Positions 41,112 through 53,274 of a stretch of 64,000 bases of DNA are shown here, piece after piece. The notes under the pieces are model-generated. The model did not search any database and was not told where the DNA came from. It worked only from the letters and a program-made list of their open reading frames with translations. Location: the NCBI GenBank assembly GCA_014529385.2, contig CM043942.1, forward strand, positions 3,546,001 through 3,610,000. Reading direction: 5' to 3'. The position numbers and the translations under genes were made by a program. The stretch is from Adiantum capillus-veneris (taxonomy: Eukaryota > Streptophyta > Polypodiopsida > Polypodiales > Pteridaceae). Within the stretch, counting starts at the first letter, position 1; each line of letters starts with the position of its first letter.

Positions 41112-41312
41112 TGTGGGAGTGTGGGCGGAGAGTGTGCAAGAGAGGGAAGGAGAAGGGGAAGGGGATGAATCACAGTACACAGCAGGGAGTTTGGGTTAGT
41201 GGAGAGGAAAGTGAGAGAGTGGTCAACCCTCTCCCTTTCTCTCCCTATATTCATTTAGGTGAAAGTATAAACAGGGGAGGTTTCCCACGGCCACCTGGCC
41301 TACACCCCAACA
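41112..41312 (-). repeat. 5' LTR of copia-B (201 bp)
   Basis: Same termini and length as the 3' LTR, with five observed differences. CCCTATATTCATTTAGG in the plus-strand reading lies in the region where a TATA element would sit on the opposite strand (AATATAGGG). Confidence 0.93.
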
Positions 41313-43218
41313 CAATAGGGTCACCACCTAAAAATATATGCTGATAGGACGCATATATATACACAATCAAACATGCCATGGAAAACAATTTCAAGATCGA
41401 CGCCCAAGTGTGGGATGGGGTGGTCGGAAAACAAGATGAGAGGAATGGTGAGTGAGTGAGAATGGGTTTGCTACTCGTGCATGTAGTAAGGAAGGTAATG
41501 AGGTAAGAGAGACATACAAGTATGCTCACTTCTCATACCAAAGGTGGCAAATCCACACACCTTAAGATGCAAGTAGCAAGATGATAGGAATATGAGAGAT
41601 AGAGAGAGTGTGTGTGTATGGTGGTGAATCCATGCACCTTAACATAAGCAAAATGGAAAGAACAAGCATAAACCATACTCACAATGAAGTGTATCCCAAA
41701 CAACACAAGGTATGGCACCAAGATGGAGTGTGTTGATTGCATGCAAAAGATGAATACAATAGGTAGCACAGGGAAATTGGTGAGAAGGGGACAAGACCGA
41801 ATGAAGCATATTGGAGGGATGGGAGTTGATGGTGAGGAATATCATGAGTGTAGCAATCATTCTTCTTCTTGAAATCGTGCCTTCAATCCTTCTCTACAAG
41901 TGTGTGGAGACATGGTGCTCATTTTGTGCATGGTGATGGTGATGGCGTTGTGATTATGTGATTAGGGTTCATGCTACTAGCATGTAGCACAAGTGTGTAT
42001 ATGTGTAGGTATGTGGGTATGTGGGTATGGGATAGTGTGCATATGGGGTAGTGTGTGTGTGTGTGGTGTCGTGTGTCCCCTGTGTACAAAAGAGGAGGCC
42101 TCCTTTTATAGGCCAGGAGAGTGATTAGGGGAGATATTATGAGCAAAAGGAGTTATCACAAAGTAACGTCAGTTAGAGGCATTCTCCCAATGAAAAAGCT
42201 CTATGTGCCCATTGACCAATTTCCTCCTAATCGCCTTCATCATGGTAAGCTTTGTCTCCATGCCACCTTCCATAGCTTGAGTCCAAGAGCTTCCTTATAA
42301 TATTTAAGAGAATCTTGATAAAATAAGAGAAAATACAGCAATAATGGAGAGAAACCTTTAAGAAATTGTGTGTGTGGAGTTGAATAATCATGACTTCTTT
42401 CCATGTGGACAGATAGGCTCCAAAATTTTGGCCACATCTCCCAAATCGTAGCTGTAAAAATTATTTAAAAAATAGGGGCAGAAAGGTTAGCTCAATGCCT
42501 ACAACTTTGCTGTTGAAAACTTTTTCCAATTTGGAACCAAAAAAATAGAGAAAATTCCCAAAAAACTATGTGTCCGTCTTTTTCCTTCCAAAAGTCTTCC
42601 AGGTGGTACCCTCTTGACTCCATGTGCAAGCCTTGTGTCCACAAGTGAATTATGCTTGAATTTAATAATATTTCGTTGACTCCAACTCCATAATGCATAA
42701 GATTCTCCTCTCTTTCACTATTGACTTTTATTCTTCACCTGTAGTGACCGTCAAGTGGAATCAGCATCCAATGATTTTTTCTTTTTTGGCTTTCATAGGG
42801 TTGAGATCCAAATGTGTCAAAAACATAGATATATACAAAATATATACATAGATTTTTTTTTGGTGATTTTCATGCATCAGGTCCCTCCTCCTCCGCAAAG
42901 CCTTGAAGCCTTGCCATCAAGTGCATACCAAGAGAGAGGTGGTCCAAAATTTGAAAAGTGGTCCTCAACATTTCTTACAAATCCTCAACCAATAGTGAGG
43001 CATCAACAGCATCCAACACCAATAGCCTCTCCACTACCATAAGTGCCACAAATAAATATATTGATCTTGCTAATAGCTAGGGGATGTGCAATTATTGTAA
43101 AATATGAAAAATCAACCTTTTACACATAAGCCTTTTAATATGACTAGTTGTGACTCTTTAATCGAAAGCCATGGCAAGAACATGAATATTCATAAGACCA
43201 AAAAATTTGGCAAGTACT

Positions 43219-43223
<5 letters not shown>
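41313..43223. other. Anonymous DNA downstream of copia-B
   Basis: No gene is supported. Purine/pyrimidine-skewed stretches and TG-rich patches (41990-42070) occur. Open frames are short and motif-free. Confidence 0.5.

Positions 43224-43310
<87 letters not shown>
43224..43310 (+). repeat. (CT)n microsatellite, about 87 bp
   Basis: Uninterrupted CT run ending in GTGCGCGC. Frames across it encode only Ser-Leu or Arg-Glu repeats. Confidence 0.96.
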
Positions 43311-43313
<3 letters not shown>

Positions 43314-44107
43314 CGCGCAATTTTATGAATTTGCAAAGAAAGGACTTTCTATCCAAACGTAATTAGCAACAATGGGGAAGATCGTGGTAGAAGGTAGCAT
43401 GGTGATTTTAAAGGGTGGCACTGGTTCCTACCAAGCATTCAACAGCCTGCTTGAATTAGGCAAACACCAAGGTGTCTTGACGGAAGACAAGTGCATCAAG
43501 AACTATTCTGGTCGAGCAATAGCTACAGTCTCGATGATTACCTCTGCAACAAAAATATGCAAGACCAGAAGGACCTCGTCAGTTTGTGTGTGTGGCCGGT
43601 TATTTTTACACACAAGCCACCTTGCAAGTGAACATTTTCCTACGGCTTGGGCACTTAGGCTATAGCTTTGGTAAAATTCACTCTTTCTTTTTCCTTTTAG
43701 CCGTTCAAAGCTTCACTTCGACTAGTTTTACAGGATTGCGCCCACTCGCCCACACTAGCATGTCTCAGGGGTTGAACCATGGCTGCGCTTAAAATTTACT
43801 CTTACTCGAGATTCAATTCAACACACTAGAAGCAACTAAAGTAGGATCTGGTGTCAGACTTTGAAGAGCTCAAAACATCACCCGCACATCCTCCAATAGT
43901 GATTGCATTACTCATTGTGCCGTAGAGAGTTGATACCGCTCTAATACATATAGTAGGAAAGGCTAAAGCCCATGTCACTAAATTGACATGGGCTTTAGCC
44001 ATCCATGTAACTAATTGACACATCCTTTTGGGAGATTGGATCAAGGGCTCATGATCACCGGTTGATCGTGACCATTGGATTGTCTGGGGAATGCAAAAGA
44101 TTCCCAT
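43311..44107. other. Anonymous segment with one unassigned open frame
   Basis: The frame 43372-43665 starts MGKIVVEGSMVILKGGTGSY and is open for 97 codons, but I do not recognise it and nothing nearby supports expression. It could be the tail of an old gene or chance. Confidence 0.3.
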
Positions 44108-44185
44108 GTTTTTGGATCCAAGGCTTGAACCCATTCCGTCTCCCCCGCTTGGAATTGACCCTACCGCTAAGCTATCGCATACTCG
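44108..44185 (-). other. tRNA-derived SINE-like head (A and B boxes)
   Basis: On the minus strand TAGCTTAGCGG (complement of 44164-44174) matches the polymerase III A box, and GGGTTCAAGCC (complement of 44122-44132) matches the B box, 31 bases apart as in plant tRNA-derived SINEs. The flanks do not fold as a tRNA. The downstream body and target duplications of a SINE were not defined. Confidence 0.55.
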
Positions 44186-44258
44186 TTGAAAGGTGTGCGT
44201 GTGTTAAGTTAATAGATCATGTTATCGCAGATAAGTTCACAGCTAGATCGTACCTGGT

Positions 44259-44410
44259 TCACACTTAGCTCACATCGAATTCACACCAAATTTGGTGTGG
44301 TGTACATACCCTGCCAAGTTCATACCAAGCTCACACTTAGTTCACTTCGAGTTCACACCAAATTTGGTGTGGTGCACATACCTCCCAAGTTTACATTTAG
44401 TTCACACCTA
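44259..44410 (+). repeat. About 72-bp tandem repeat carrying an 18-bp perfect palindrome
   Basis: Two copies of CACACTTAG.TCAC.TCGA followed by TTCACACCAAATTTGGTGTG and GTG.ACATACC begin near 44260 and 44332. Each has the perfect palindrome CACACCAAATTTGGTGTG (44282-44299 and 44354-44371). A third, partial copy lacking the palindrome follows. Confidence 0.85.
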
Positions 44411-44689
44411 GTTCAAAATGCAATCCGACAACCTGGATTGCACCCGCCTCGAAATGCCTAATGTGGACCATTGATCCCACCTCCCTACGGGTGTGTCAAT
44501 TAAGTGACGAGGCCCATCCTCACTACCAAAACGTTCAAAAAATTCAGTCCACTCTATCATAGGCTTTCTCACCTCCATCCCATCAAAAGACAAACACCTT
44601 GGTGATATCTTTAGCTTCAAAAGCAAGGCCACTTGCTTCCAAGAGCTATCTCAAAGCACTTTCCCCCTATGCTTTCACATTGAATGCAT

Positions 44690-46310
44690 GTTCCCTTGTG
44701 TTGCCATTATTGTAAAGCTAATGATCACTTGATCAAGCAATGTCAGTGTCCAAAATAGAAGGCAAAAGAGGCTAAGAAGAAAGAGATTGGTTCCACTACA
44801 AGTGCAGTTATTTTTGAGTCTTTTGTGAAAGGAGATTGTGATGTTGATGTTGATGCAGACTGGGACTTTAGTGAAGAGTGCACTTATGATCCTTTAGTTT
44901 GTGATGCATGTATGTCAATTGCTACAGATACTCATGTGTGGTACTTTGATAGTGGTTCTACAAAGCACATCACCTCTCATCGTGACTTGTTTACCTCTCT
45001 CGAGGATGTTTCTCATGGGTATTTAGTGACTTGTTCCAACAATGCCTCTTATCCGGTTAGGAAGTTGAAGAGATTGTGCTTACTACTGCAAATGGTAGTT
45101 CTTTCACAATTATTGTTGCATTGTATGTACCTAGGATCAAGAAGAATCTTTTGTTTGTATCTACACTTGCTAGACTTTGTCTTGTAGTCAAATTTGTGGA
45201 TGACAAATGTACAGTACATGATCTCAGTTTTGGTGATAAAATTGTAATGACATTTTAGACTGTATAGGCTCACTTTGTATGACAAGTGTGGGGATAAGTT
45301 TTCAAATGTTGTTGTGGATTCAAAGGTTGTTTTGGATGCAAAACTTTGGCATGCATGTTTTGGGCACCTGAATTTTGCCAGTTTATTGTGTTTGCAAAAA
45401 TTTGATATGGTTGTTTCTTTGCTACCTCTTGAAGCACATGTCAAACATGTTTGTGAAGACTGTATTTTGGGTAAGATGCAGCGTTCAAAGTTTCCAAAGG
45501 ATGGTTCAGCTAGGGAACATGCAAGTTGCAGCTTGTGCATAGTGATGTTTGTGGGTCCATGTAAACTCTATCCGTGGGCAATTACCTTTAGTTCATGAAT
45601 TTCATTTATGCTTACTCCAGGTATGCATGGATGTATCTACCTAGAGCAAATTTTGAAGTGTTTATGTGCTTCAAACAATTTTTGGCTATGGCTGAAAATG
45701 TCTCCAAACGTACTATGGGCACCCTCCATTCAAGTCGAGGGGGGTAGTATATGTCTCATGAAATTGATGCGTTTCTGGCTAGTCGTGGGATAAAACACCA
45801 ATGTACAGTGCCCGTATAAACCTCATCATAATGATGTTATTGAGAGGAAAAACAGATCACTTATGGAAATGGCACGATGTATGGTCAAAAGTCAAGTTTT
45901 GCCGCATTCGTTTTGGCTTGAGGCCATCATGTGTGCCACTCATGTACTTAATAGGTGTATTATAAAAGCTTTGTAGTCTATGACTACTTATGAAGCATGG
46001 CATGATAGAAAGCCTTTTATTGAGCACATGCGCGTTTTTGTTGTTTGGCTTATGCTTTGGTGCCACAAACGCAACGTAAAAAAATGGATGATAAGGTTGT
46101 CAAATGCTTTTTTTTTTGTTATACAAGTTGTACCATCCACAAACAAAGAGTATCTTGGTTTCTTGTGATGTTATTTTTGTGGAAGATTATGTTCATCCCT
46201 TGCTATCATGTACTAGAGATAGTAATGTAAGCTCACGGGACATTTATGACACTTTGTTGCCTCTTTTCAGTGGTGGAAGTTTGAATGTAAATTCCAATTA
46301 GGCAAATGTA
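44690..46310 (+). pseudogene. Copia-C gag-protease-integrase fragment
   Basis: Plus-strand pieces in order: a CCHC knuckle CHYCKANDHLIKQC near 44700-44745, WYFDSGSTKHITSHRDLFTS (44939-44998, protease with DSG), KLWHACFGHLNFASLLCLQK and CEDCILGKMQRSKF (GAG-pre-integrase zinc-binding region, 45340-45495), and further integrase pieces readable in shifting frames to about 46200. No reverse transcriptase or LTR follows, so the element is truncated on its 3' side. Many stops and indels make it the most decayed copia copy here. A gag N-terminus was not found upstream. Confidence 0.82.
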
Positions 46311-49300
46311 GAGCCTATGGGGGTTTCTGAAATGTTAAATATTAGCCTATTATTGATGCAGATGCATGCGTCAAGTAGTTACTACAAGGACTTGGATTTG
46401 TCATACTCTCATAAAGCAAGCTGAGATGAATTAGCATCTGAAGAGGACAAATCAACTTCGATTATTTGTCAACACATAAGAACTACACAACATAACAAAA
46501 CTTTTTCGAGTTGGTTTTAGTGTTTTTTATGTTGAAAGCTTGTCCAAGCTTACTCTCTTTTGTGGATTCATCATAATCCATGAAACTGGATACTTATCTT
46601 ATACATGTAGTTATAGAACTTGTTTACGCCCAAGGACGATTGATTTCCCATGGTAAATGATTGGTATGTGCTAACTAAATTTTTACTTATTTTTCCTCTT
46701 TAAAATGTTTTTTTATAACAATTGCATGTAGCTATATCTAACTAAGGTATGGTTTCTTATAAATGGACTACCGCCACCAAGTTGTGTCCTCTCTTTTGTT
46801 TGCCTCATATGCATACATCTCTACCTAGTTAAGGCTATAACATCTTCTCTTTTGTAATTATCATTCATGAAACCTTTGTTATCTTTGCTCAAGCTTATTT
46901 TTCCTTCTCTATGTGTATATGCTTGCAGACATGCTCACATGGTTGTAGCCCTACTCCTAAGACCAACATTGTGTGTAACACAAAAAGTCCTTATAAATCA
47001 TTTATTTCATTGCATCTATCTTAGCATTCTACAGAAAATCTCTTAGACCACATAAAATTCACATAGCAAAAGTTCAAAGGATGATCAATACAAATTAACC
47101 AACTACTTGAATGAGTTTGGCGTAATATAAGATTTTTAAACTCCTTTACATCAATGGGTCTAGTAGACAAGCTACTTGGCTCGTACCTTGCTAAATTGCA
47201 TTCAGTACCAATTAGGTCTCTCCAATCTCGAAAAAATAAAAATTCTTTCAAAAAAAGCTTAATTGCATAAGTGAAAAGTGAGATTAGGAAATGAAAAGAC
47301 CCATGAAAGTGAAAAGTCAAAAGACTTTTTGTGTCCATGTAAAAGAGATGGTCGAGAGCTCAATGATACATTTGAGTTTTTCTTTCCTTTATTTTTTCCT
47401 TTAGCATTTTCTTAGTGTGCTTGCACTACATAAGTGTTTCTTACTGTCTTTACACTACATAAGTAGTGAATATGTTTTTTTTTAATCCATTAGGAATACC
47501 ATAAGTAGTATATACATTTGCAATCTTAGAAAACTTGAATTTTAGATCAATCTCTTTTGTACCTCGAATGCTATGCATACCAAGACCTCGATTCCACATA
47601 TAAGAGAGAATAGCTTGAGTTGTACTCAAAAGAGAGAACATTCATGTCAATACCTTACTTAACCAAGTACAAAAAAATGATCAACATATACACTTGAGCA
47701 CATTTATTGTTTGAATATAGTTGTATGGTGGAACTGTGGGCTAATCACATGCAATACGACTATAAATAAGATCGTGCCACTTTAGAGTTTCTAATGTAGT
47801 TCAAGTGTAAGGTTTGATTCAAATCAAGAAAGAAACCCAATGTTTGTCTTGTATGTCATTGAAAAACTGTCGATGACAATTTATTAGTTTCACAAACACA
47901 CTATATTTCTAAGGACACCAAAGTGTTCATTCCCAAATCTAATGAGTATTATGCTTGAAAAGGAAGAGAAAAATAATGAACATGAAATGATCACATCACC
48001 AAACTGCTCACCTCCTACCATTGTAAGCCTTTGAGCTCTAAGCTGGCATACTTCTTTCATAACTTTGAAATAGATTTTTATTTTTCCCAAAATAGTGCAG
48101 ACCTACTTACATTTGCATAATTGAATGCACTGTTGAAGAAGCGATTTGCATACTAGTTCCAATGGACACATTGTTCCTGGATTTTTTGCTATTAATTGCA
48201 AGGTTAGATACCCGATTCAGCGAGATTTCTATGGCATGTGTCTGTGTAAGTGCTCATTAGGAGTCCCTTTTGTCCCATAGCTTAACCAATGTCACACAAA
48301 GAATATCGTCGTCTTGCCAACATTCCTAGGGCCGCAGGAAACCCTATATTAAAGAAAGCTTGGGCCAAGAGCTTTGTCCACGGCTATGTTCATTGGGCTT
48401 GATCTTACAACTGGAAACTCAGTACTTTCTTGATAAAGAGTTGTTACTCAACGAGTGGTGATTATCTTTCAAATGTATTGTCCTAACCCCACATTGCTAA
48501 CTTAAAGAGCATTCAAGTATATATTTGTGAAGTATTCAAACACTTCAATTTGTTCAACATAAATGTTCAATTAGTGAATAGATTGTTCGAAACAGTTTTA
48601 TCTCCCATCATCTCTGACAGCTTTCTAGAAATTTTCTATCATGAAACATGCACACATGTTGATACAAAAAATTAATATATTGAACATGTGTACCTATGTG
48701 TATATTTGAACTTATTTATTCATGTACAAAAGCATGCATTAGAAGATTTGAGTATGTAAGTCCGTACATGTTTAGAGAGAAAAAAGGTTGATAGAGCCAT
48801 GGGAGCTTAGGCAAATTGCTACAAATATCTTGTTTCCCCCTAGATAACAAACTGACTTGACCTCCATTCTTCCAATGCACCACTTCGAATAACTTGTGCT
48901 ACCTTTGTTAAGAACAATCAACAACTCAGTGATTGATAGTGAAGGTTGCATATTGTGAACCAACAGATGTGGTCTTCGTAGCACCCTACCCATGGTGGTA
49001 TTGTTAGATGACGTTCGATACAAATGGCAAGGCGAGAATTTGTGGCATTTGCATTTTTGGAAATAACATTACAGTTAACTGTCTTAGAATCTAAAGGTTT
49101 ATTTGATTTCTTAGCATAAGTTAAAGTACAAATTTCTTCGACCTTGATTATGAGAAACTTTTAGGCCTTACTAATTGACAAAGATTGACTACAATAATCA
49201 AAGCATCGAAAATTTGTACAAAGCAAAGATGCATCAAGATGTTGATAAACATGGGTGATCTAGGCATTGAAATGGTGAACAAATGCAAAGATTTGTTGTC

Positions 49301-49695
49301 CTATTCATACAATCATAGGTTCATGAAATCAAAGACGAGTGCCGTGTTTGTATCCTGAGAAGAGGTTGAGGCATTGGATGTGGAAGGAGAATGGCAATCA
49401 ATAAGAGTGGAAATAGGTCTAACCCCCACTTTGTCACAAGATGGACTATGTATATGGAGCAGTTAACACTTGAAGCCATATGTGTGTGTAGCAATAACAA
49501 AGGAATGCCATATCTGAGTATGGCAAATGGAAGTAGTTGTCCTAACCCCAGCTTGTAGCAAAGTGTAGGTCTTCCTCTATATATATTATTTGGGCTAATA
49601 AGGATCCATCCCATTGATGTATCCAACGTGCTTTGAACTCAAGAACTGTGACGCGAGAATGAGGAAGGGAGGAGAGTGACTCACAGTTTGATCTG
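46311..49695. other. Anonymous AT-rich DNA
   Basis: About 3.4 kb with no gene, repeat or RNA structure I can support. The open frames at 47021-47338 and 48772-49023 (minus strand) lack motifs and start-site context. Confidence 0.5.
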
Positions 49696-50070
49696 TCACT
49701 TGAAGCCATAGCGGAGGATGTCGCACTTGCCTTTCACCCAGCGGCAGCTTTTCTTGAGGGAGCTCTTGAGTTGAGCTTCCAGATTGAAGAGCTTGTAAGA
49801 GGCCAGCCGCTTCTTCAGTCCCAGCTCTTGCTCATGGCTTAGATCCCATGATACCGCTCTTCTTCTTCTTTGGCTGCTGCTCATGGGTTTGCCTCTCATC
49901 TCCTCCTCCTCCTCCTCCTCCTGAAGCTGGTTGCGCATCTGCGCCTCCAATTTCGTATTCAACGCGGGGGGCTCCGGGGTAGATAAGAATTCGACAGAGC
50001 GGCTCCGCCTATGCGGCAGCCTTTGCTCCTGCCCTAATTCGTGGGCTGCCCCCATTGATCGCCTGCTCAT
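49696..50070 (-). CDS. DUF3511 domain protein (host gene, function unknown)
   Basis: A single uninterrupted 124-codon frame, richer in GC than its surroundings. The N-terminal half is basic and low-complexity (HRRSRSVEFLSTPEPP, then a seven-Glu run at residues 51-57). The C-terminus (about 86-124) reads KKRLASYKLFNLEAQLKSSL, then KKSCRWVKGKCDILRYG, which matches the plant-specific DUF3511 tail, typically RVASYK.Y..E...K.S.....RWIK.K....V.G. Proteins with this tail are small, often basic, and have no established biochemical role. The MSRRSMG start is the first Met in the frame. No other exon is needed. This is the only clear non-transposon gene in the window. Neighbours on both sides are anonymous DNA or retroelement remnants. 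Confidence 0.8.
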   Translation of the reverse strand: MSRRSMGAAHELGQEQRLPHRRSRSVEFLSTPEPPALNTKLEAQMRNQLQEEEEEEEMRGKPMSSSQRRRRAVSWDLSHEQELGLKKRLASYKLFNLEAQLKSSLKKSCRWVKGKCDILRYGFK

Positions 50071-51020
50071 CCTCTGCTACTACTTCTCACCATCATGATC
50101 ATGTCTTGTCTTGTGAAATCTCCATCTATTTGGAGCGAGGAGGAGCTGTTGGTCCGCTTTCAGAGACGACGCTTGAATGGCACTCCACAGCGTTTGCGCT
50201 GGTTGGATGGCTTGCTTGACCCCCACATGGCTAGTCCACTGTCCCTGTCGTCCCTACCCCCCGCCGACTCCCCTCCTCTATGCACACAACTTCAATACAT
50301 GACCACTCACCTTATGCCCTATGACTCTCACCAAATTGTATCATATGTTCCCACACCCTAGTTAATACAATCCCTCCACCACCACACCCTATTTCATACT
50401 TGGTCCTTACGTCACCCCTACATTACTAGAGGATCCGACGATCAAGAGCACTCGTGATTGACAACATCTAATCTCAACAGTGGATAAGTGACGAGAATAT
50501 AGGTTGGCATTTATTGTTCTACTTACTTGGCTTGAAGAAATTTAATGGACCATAATGCAATTATTACACTTCATCCCATCCTCTCTCTTCGTGCAAGATA
50601 ACATAATGCCCCCAACTATGATGATCATGATAAGACTACAATAATTTTGCCTTGTTTGAAACCCATACAAACACCATTACATTTGGTTACTAGCTTTTCT
50701 ATCATACACGGTGATGTAGTTTCCCTCATCAAGTATTGAAAAGAGGGTTATAACTTCTAAAGAGGTGATCCAATTAAGAAATACATTTTCCTTCTCAATA
50801 AATCATTCACATCTCTATGAATATGTAAGGGGACCCCCACACGAGGAGGGGTTCACTATTTTGAGTTACCTCCCTCCCCTCAAATAACTACACCTCAAAG
50901 AGGAGTTGTTGCACACTCCAATCCAGGAGCAAAAGGAACATCTCCATTCCAGGAGACCATCCCCAATCCAGAAGACAAACTATATCTAATCCAAGAGACA
51001 CTCAACACCTCCCCTCAAAC
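50071..51020. other. Upstream region of the DUF3511 gene and anonymous DNA
   Basis: The first few hundred bases should hold the promoter and 5' leader of the minus-strand DUF3511 gene; no unmistakable TATA box was found. The rest is AT-rich. CTCCCCTC/GAGGGGAG tracts at 50865-50885 and 51010-51025 resemble polypurine tracts of retroelements. Confidence 0.4.
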
Positions 51021-51099
51021 AGATGTATAAAATTGAGACCAAGCTAGTCCAAGCTATCTCCAAACAAATACAATTGAAGGGAAAAGGAAAAACAAAAAA

Positions 51100-51944
51100 G
51101 CTAGAGAATGTCATCGTAAACTAGAAGGCTATTGCCGCCTTCTTCTTCATCTTCATCTTTGTCTTCTTCTGACAAATAGACTTTGGGCCTTGGATCTCTG
51201 ATGGTGCTACCTCTGTCCCGTTTGAAACACTTGGAAGGAACCCACAAATGTTGCAAGTCTTCGATGCTAGACAATCCTTTGCTATGTGCCCTTCTTTGCC
51301 ACACTTGAAACAAGTTTTGTTACTTGAGCTAACTGCAAAAGCTCCTCCCCCTAAAATAGCATTCCTCCCTTTCTTCTTCTCCTCGGACATTAAAGAGTTG
51401 ATTACATCTTGGAAATCTAGTGTTGGATCCTTTTCTTCAAAAATGGTTATGATCTGATCAAAGCTAGGTGGTAAGGCTGCTAGAAGAACTTCAATTTTGT
51501 CCTCCTCTGGTACTGCATAGTTTACATAATTAGTAAGGTGGTCATGCTTTTAAGGAAATTGACCAAGCTTGCAATATCTTTGTTATGTTCCATTTTTAAT
51601 TTGTATAGACCCTTCTTTAAGCTCACTTTGCTCTGTTTTTTCCTAGCTCCAAAGTTCTTTTCTAGTGCTTTCCATGCAGCTTATGAGGTTCCACAATCAT
51701 CAGTAAAGTGTACATAATTGTCATGTAGTGCACTGACTATGATTCCTAATGCCTACTCATTCTTGGCTTGATTTTGTGCACTCATGGCTCATGTCAGTAT
51801 GTGTGCTCCATTAATGGATGACGGATCAGTGATCGTTGGCTTGACTATTCCCCACAACTTCTTTTTCATTAAGTAGCCTTTCAACTTGGTTTGGCAAGTG
51901 TGAAAGCTCTCCTCGTTAAATTTCCTAATCCCCTTCTCTTCCAT
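51100..51944 (-). pseudogene. Copia-D gag fragment with zinc knuckle
   Basis: From MEEKGIRKFNEESFHTC (51944) the minus strand reads TKLKGYLMKKKLWGIVKP, then AWKALEKNFGARKKQSKVSL and YKLKMEHNKDIASLVNF, the UBN2/Retrotran_gag pattern of copia gag, with several in-frame stops and a frameshift. The last part (51121-51390) has the CCHC knuckle CFKCGKEGHIAKDC at 51271-51312. After a basic and Lys-rich stretch the coding potential ends; no protease, integrase or RT follows, so only gag is kept. A primer-binding site 1.3 kb upstream belongs to the same element. Confidence 0.82.
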
Positions 51945-52086
51945 TGTGCTAATAGAGGGGTCTTAGCTTAGGAGACTCTCCTAGCGATTATCTACCTCTT
52001 TACACAAGCACAAATACTCCTTAAGAGATTATAGGAAATTTATTTTGCAAGTTATTGTGCTTGGCTGCAAGATTTTGAAGTTTTTA

Positions 52087-52169
<83 letters not shown>

Positions 52170-53262
52170 TTTCCTTCAATGTCTCTATATGAAGTACCCC
52201 CCTACTCTAAAGGTGGAGTCACCCTTCAATAGACAATATCTAAAGCTTGAGAAATCCTTGGTAAGCTCGAAGAGGAAAGTTTCCTTTCGATTAGCTTTGT
52301 TGAGATTCTTGAAGCTTTGAATGAAAACCTTTGAACTTTTTTGTTTGATAAAACCTTAAACTTCTTGAATGGCCTTCAAGCTTGCTTTGAAGATGTGATG
52401 GCTTCAGCTTTGCTACAGGTCCGACTCTGTGAGGAGCAGGTCCTTGGTAAGCTTCGATACAGCTTATTGTGGTGGGAATGCCCTTTTACAATCTAGCAGT
52501 GTGTGTGAGCCAATGTCCGTGGATACGGGCAAGCGAGGACAGTGGGCTCCAAAAAAAGGAGAAACCTTTTCCGTGTGCTAATTCGCTTACGGACCTGACC
52601 TCGCAAGTTGCTACAATTCACTGCCAAAGTCAAGTCCGGCCAGGTTGCCCCATTTACCAAAAATAGTAGTGTTGACCCCATGACCTTGCAAATGAGGGAT
52701 ATATTCTTGATGGCCTAGCCACTTGGGAAATGACCACACACTGTGGAATATGCTCAAAATACAAAAATTTAAACCAGACTTTGCAGGCAGCCACACAAAA
52801 TGCACACACCTAAATATGGAAGAGTGATTAAGTGGATTAATGAGCTCCAAATGCAGGGATTAGATAGTCCCAAGAAAGCTGAATATAAAGATATTTTTTA
52901 GCTTAATAGAATGTCCTAAACACACAATAATTAGATGCTTGAAAGCTTTATGGACTCGTCTCTAAGTGCATTGTACACACACACAGGTTGCGCTAGGCAA
53001 AGGTGGTTTCAACGAGAGTTGTCAGGCAATTAAGAAAGTTAAAAATGAGCACAAAAATGGAAAAATTGAACACACAATCAATGATCAATGCAAGTTCCCC
53101 TTTGCCTAATCACCAAAGGGTAGTGGAGCATGCTCTTGCCCAAGAGTGGTGATTAGGGATTCGGCTATTAAGATAATGCAAATAGAGATTATAGAGTGCT
53201 AATTAAAAAATGCAAATCACTACACACAAAAGCATAACAACAATCCTAGCTAGCACATCATA
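51945..53262. other. Leader of copia-D, with a compound microsatellite
   Basis: The region between the copia-D primer-binding site and gag. No gene. It contains a (TG)n(AG)n microsatellite and shows no similarity that I could see to the leader of copia-B. Confidence 0.45.
52089..52167 (+). repeat. (TG)n(AG)n compound microsatellite
   Basis: A TG run of about 48 bases is followed by an AG run of about 30 bases. Confidence 0.95.
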
Positions 53263-53274
53263 GCTCTGATACCA
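53263..53274 (-). other. Primer-binding site of copia-D
   Basis: On the minus strand TGGTATCAGAGC, identical to the copia-B site and to the initiator-Met complement. It implies a 5' LTR immediately to the right (53275 onward, plus-strand CTAGAAGGGAATGG); the outer LTR limit was not found because no partner copy is visible. Confidence 0.8.

Larger units (their letters stand above)
34599..41312 (-). mobile_element. Full-length Ty1/copia retrotransposon (copia-B), decayed
   Basis: A 6.7-kb minus-strand element with two 201-bp LTRs (34599-34799 and 41112-41312) that differ at about five positions. Element order is the 5' LTR, a perfect TGGTATCAGAGC primer-binding site, a leader of about 2.1 kb, gag with zinc knuckle, protease, integrase, reverse transcriptase, RNase H, a polypurine tract and the 3' LTR. 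Integrase before RT defines the copia superfamily. The five bases at each flank (TATTA left, CAATA right) do not match, so the target duplication is either mutated or lost. Multiple stops and frameshifts inactivate the polyprotein although the LTRs are 97% identical. Confidence 0.93.

Noticed and set aside
45049-45540. 163-codon minus-strand frame
   Set aside because: Antisense shadow of the copia-C protease and integrase fragment.
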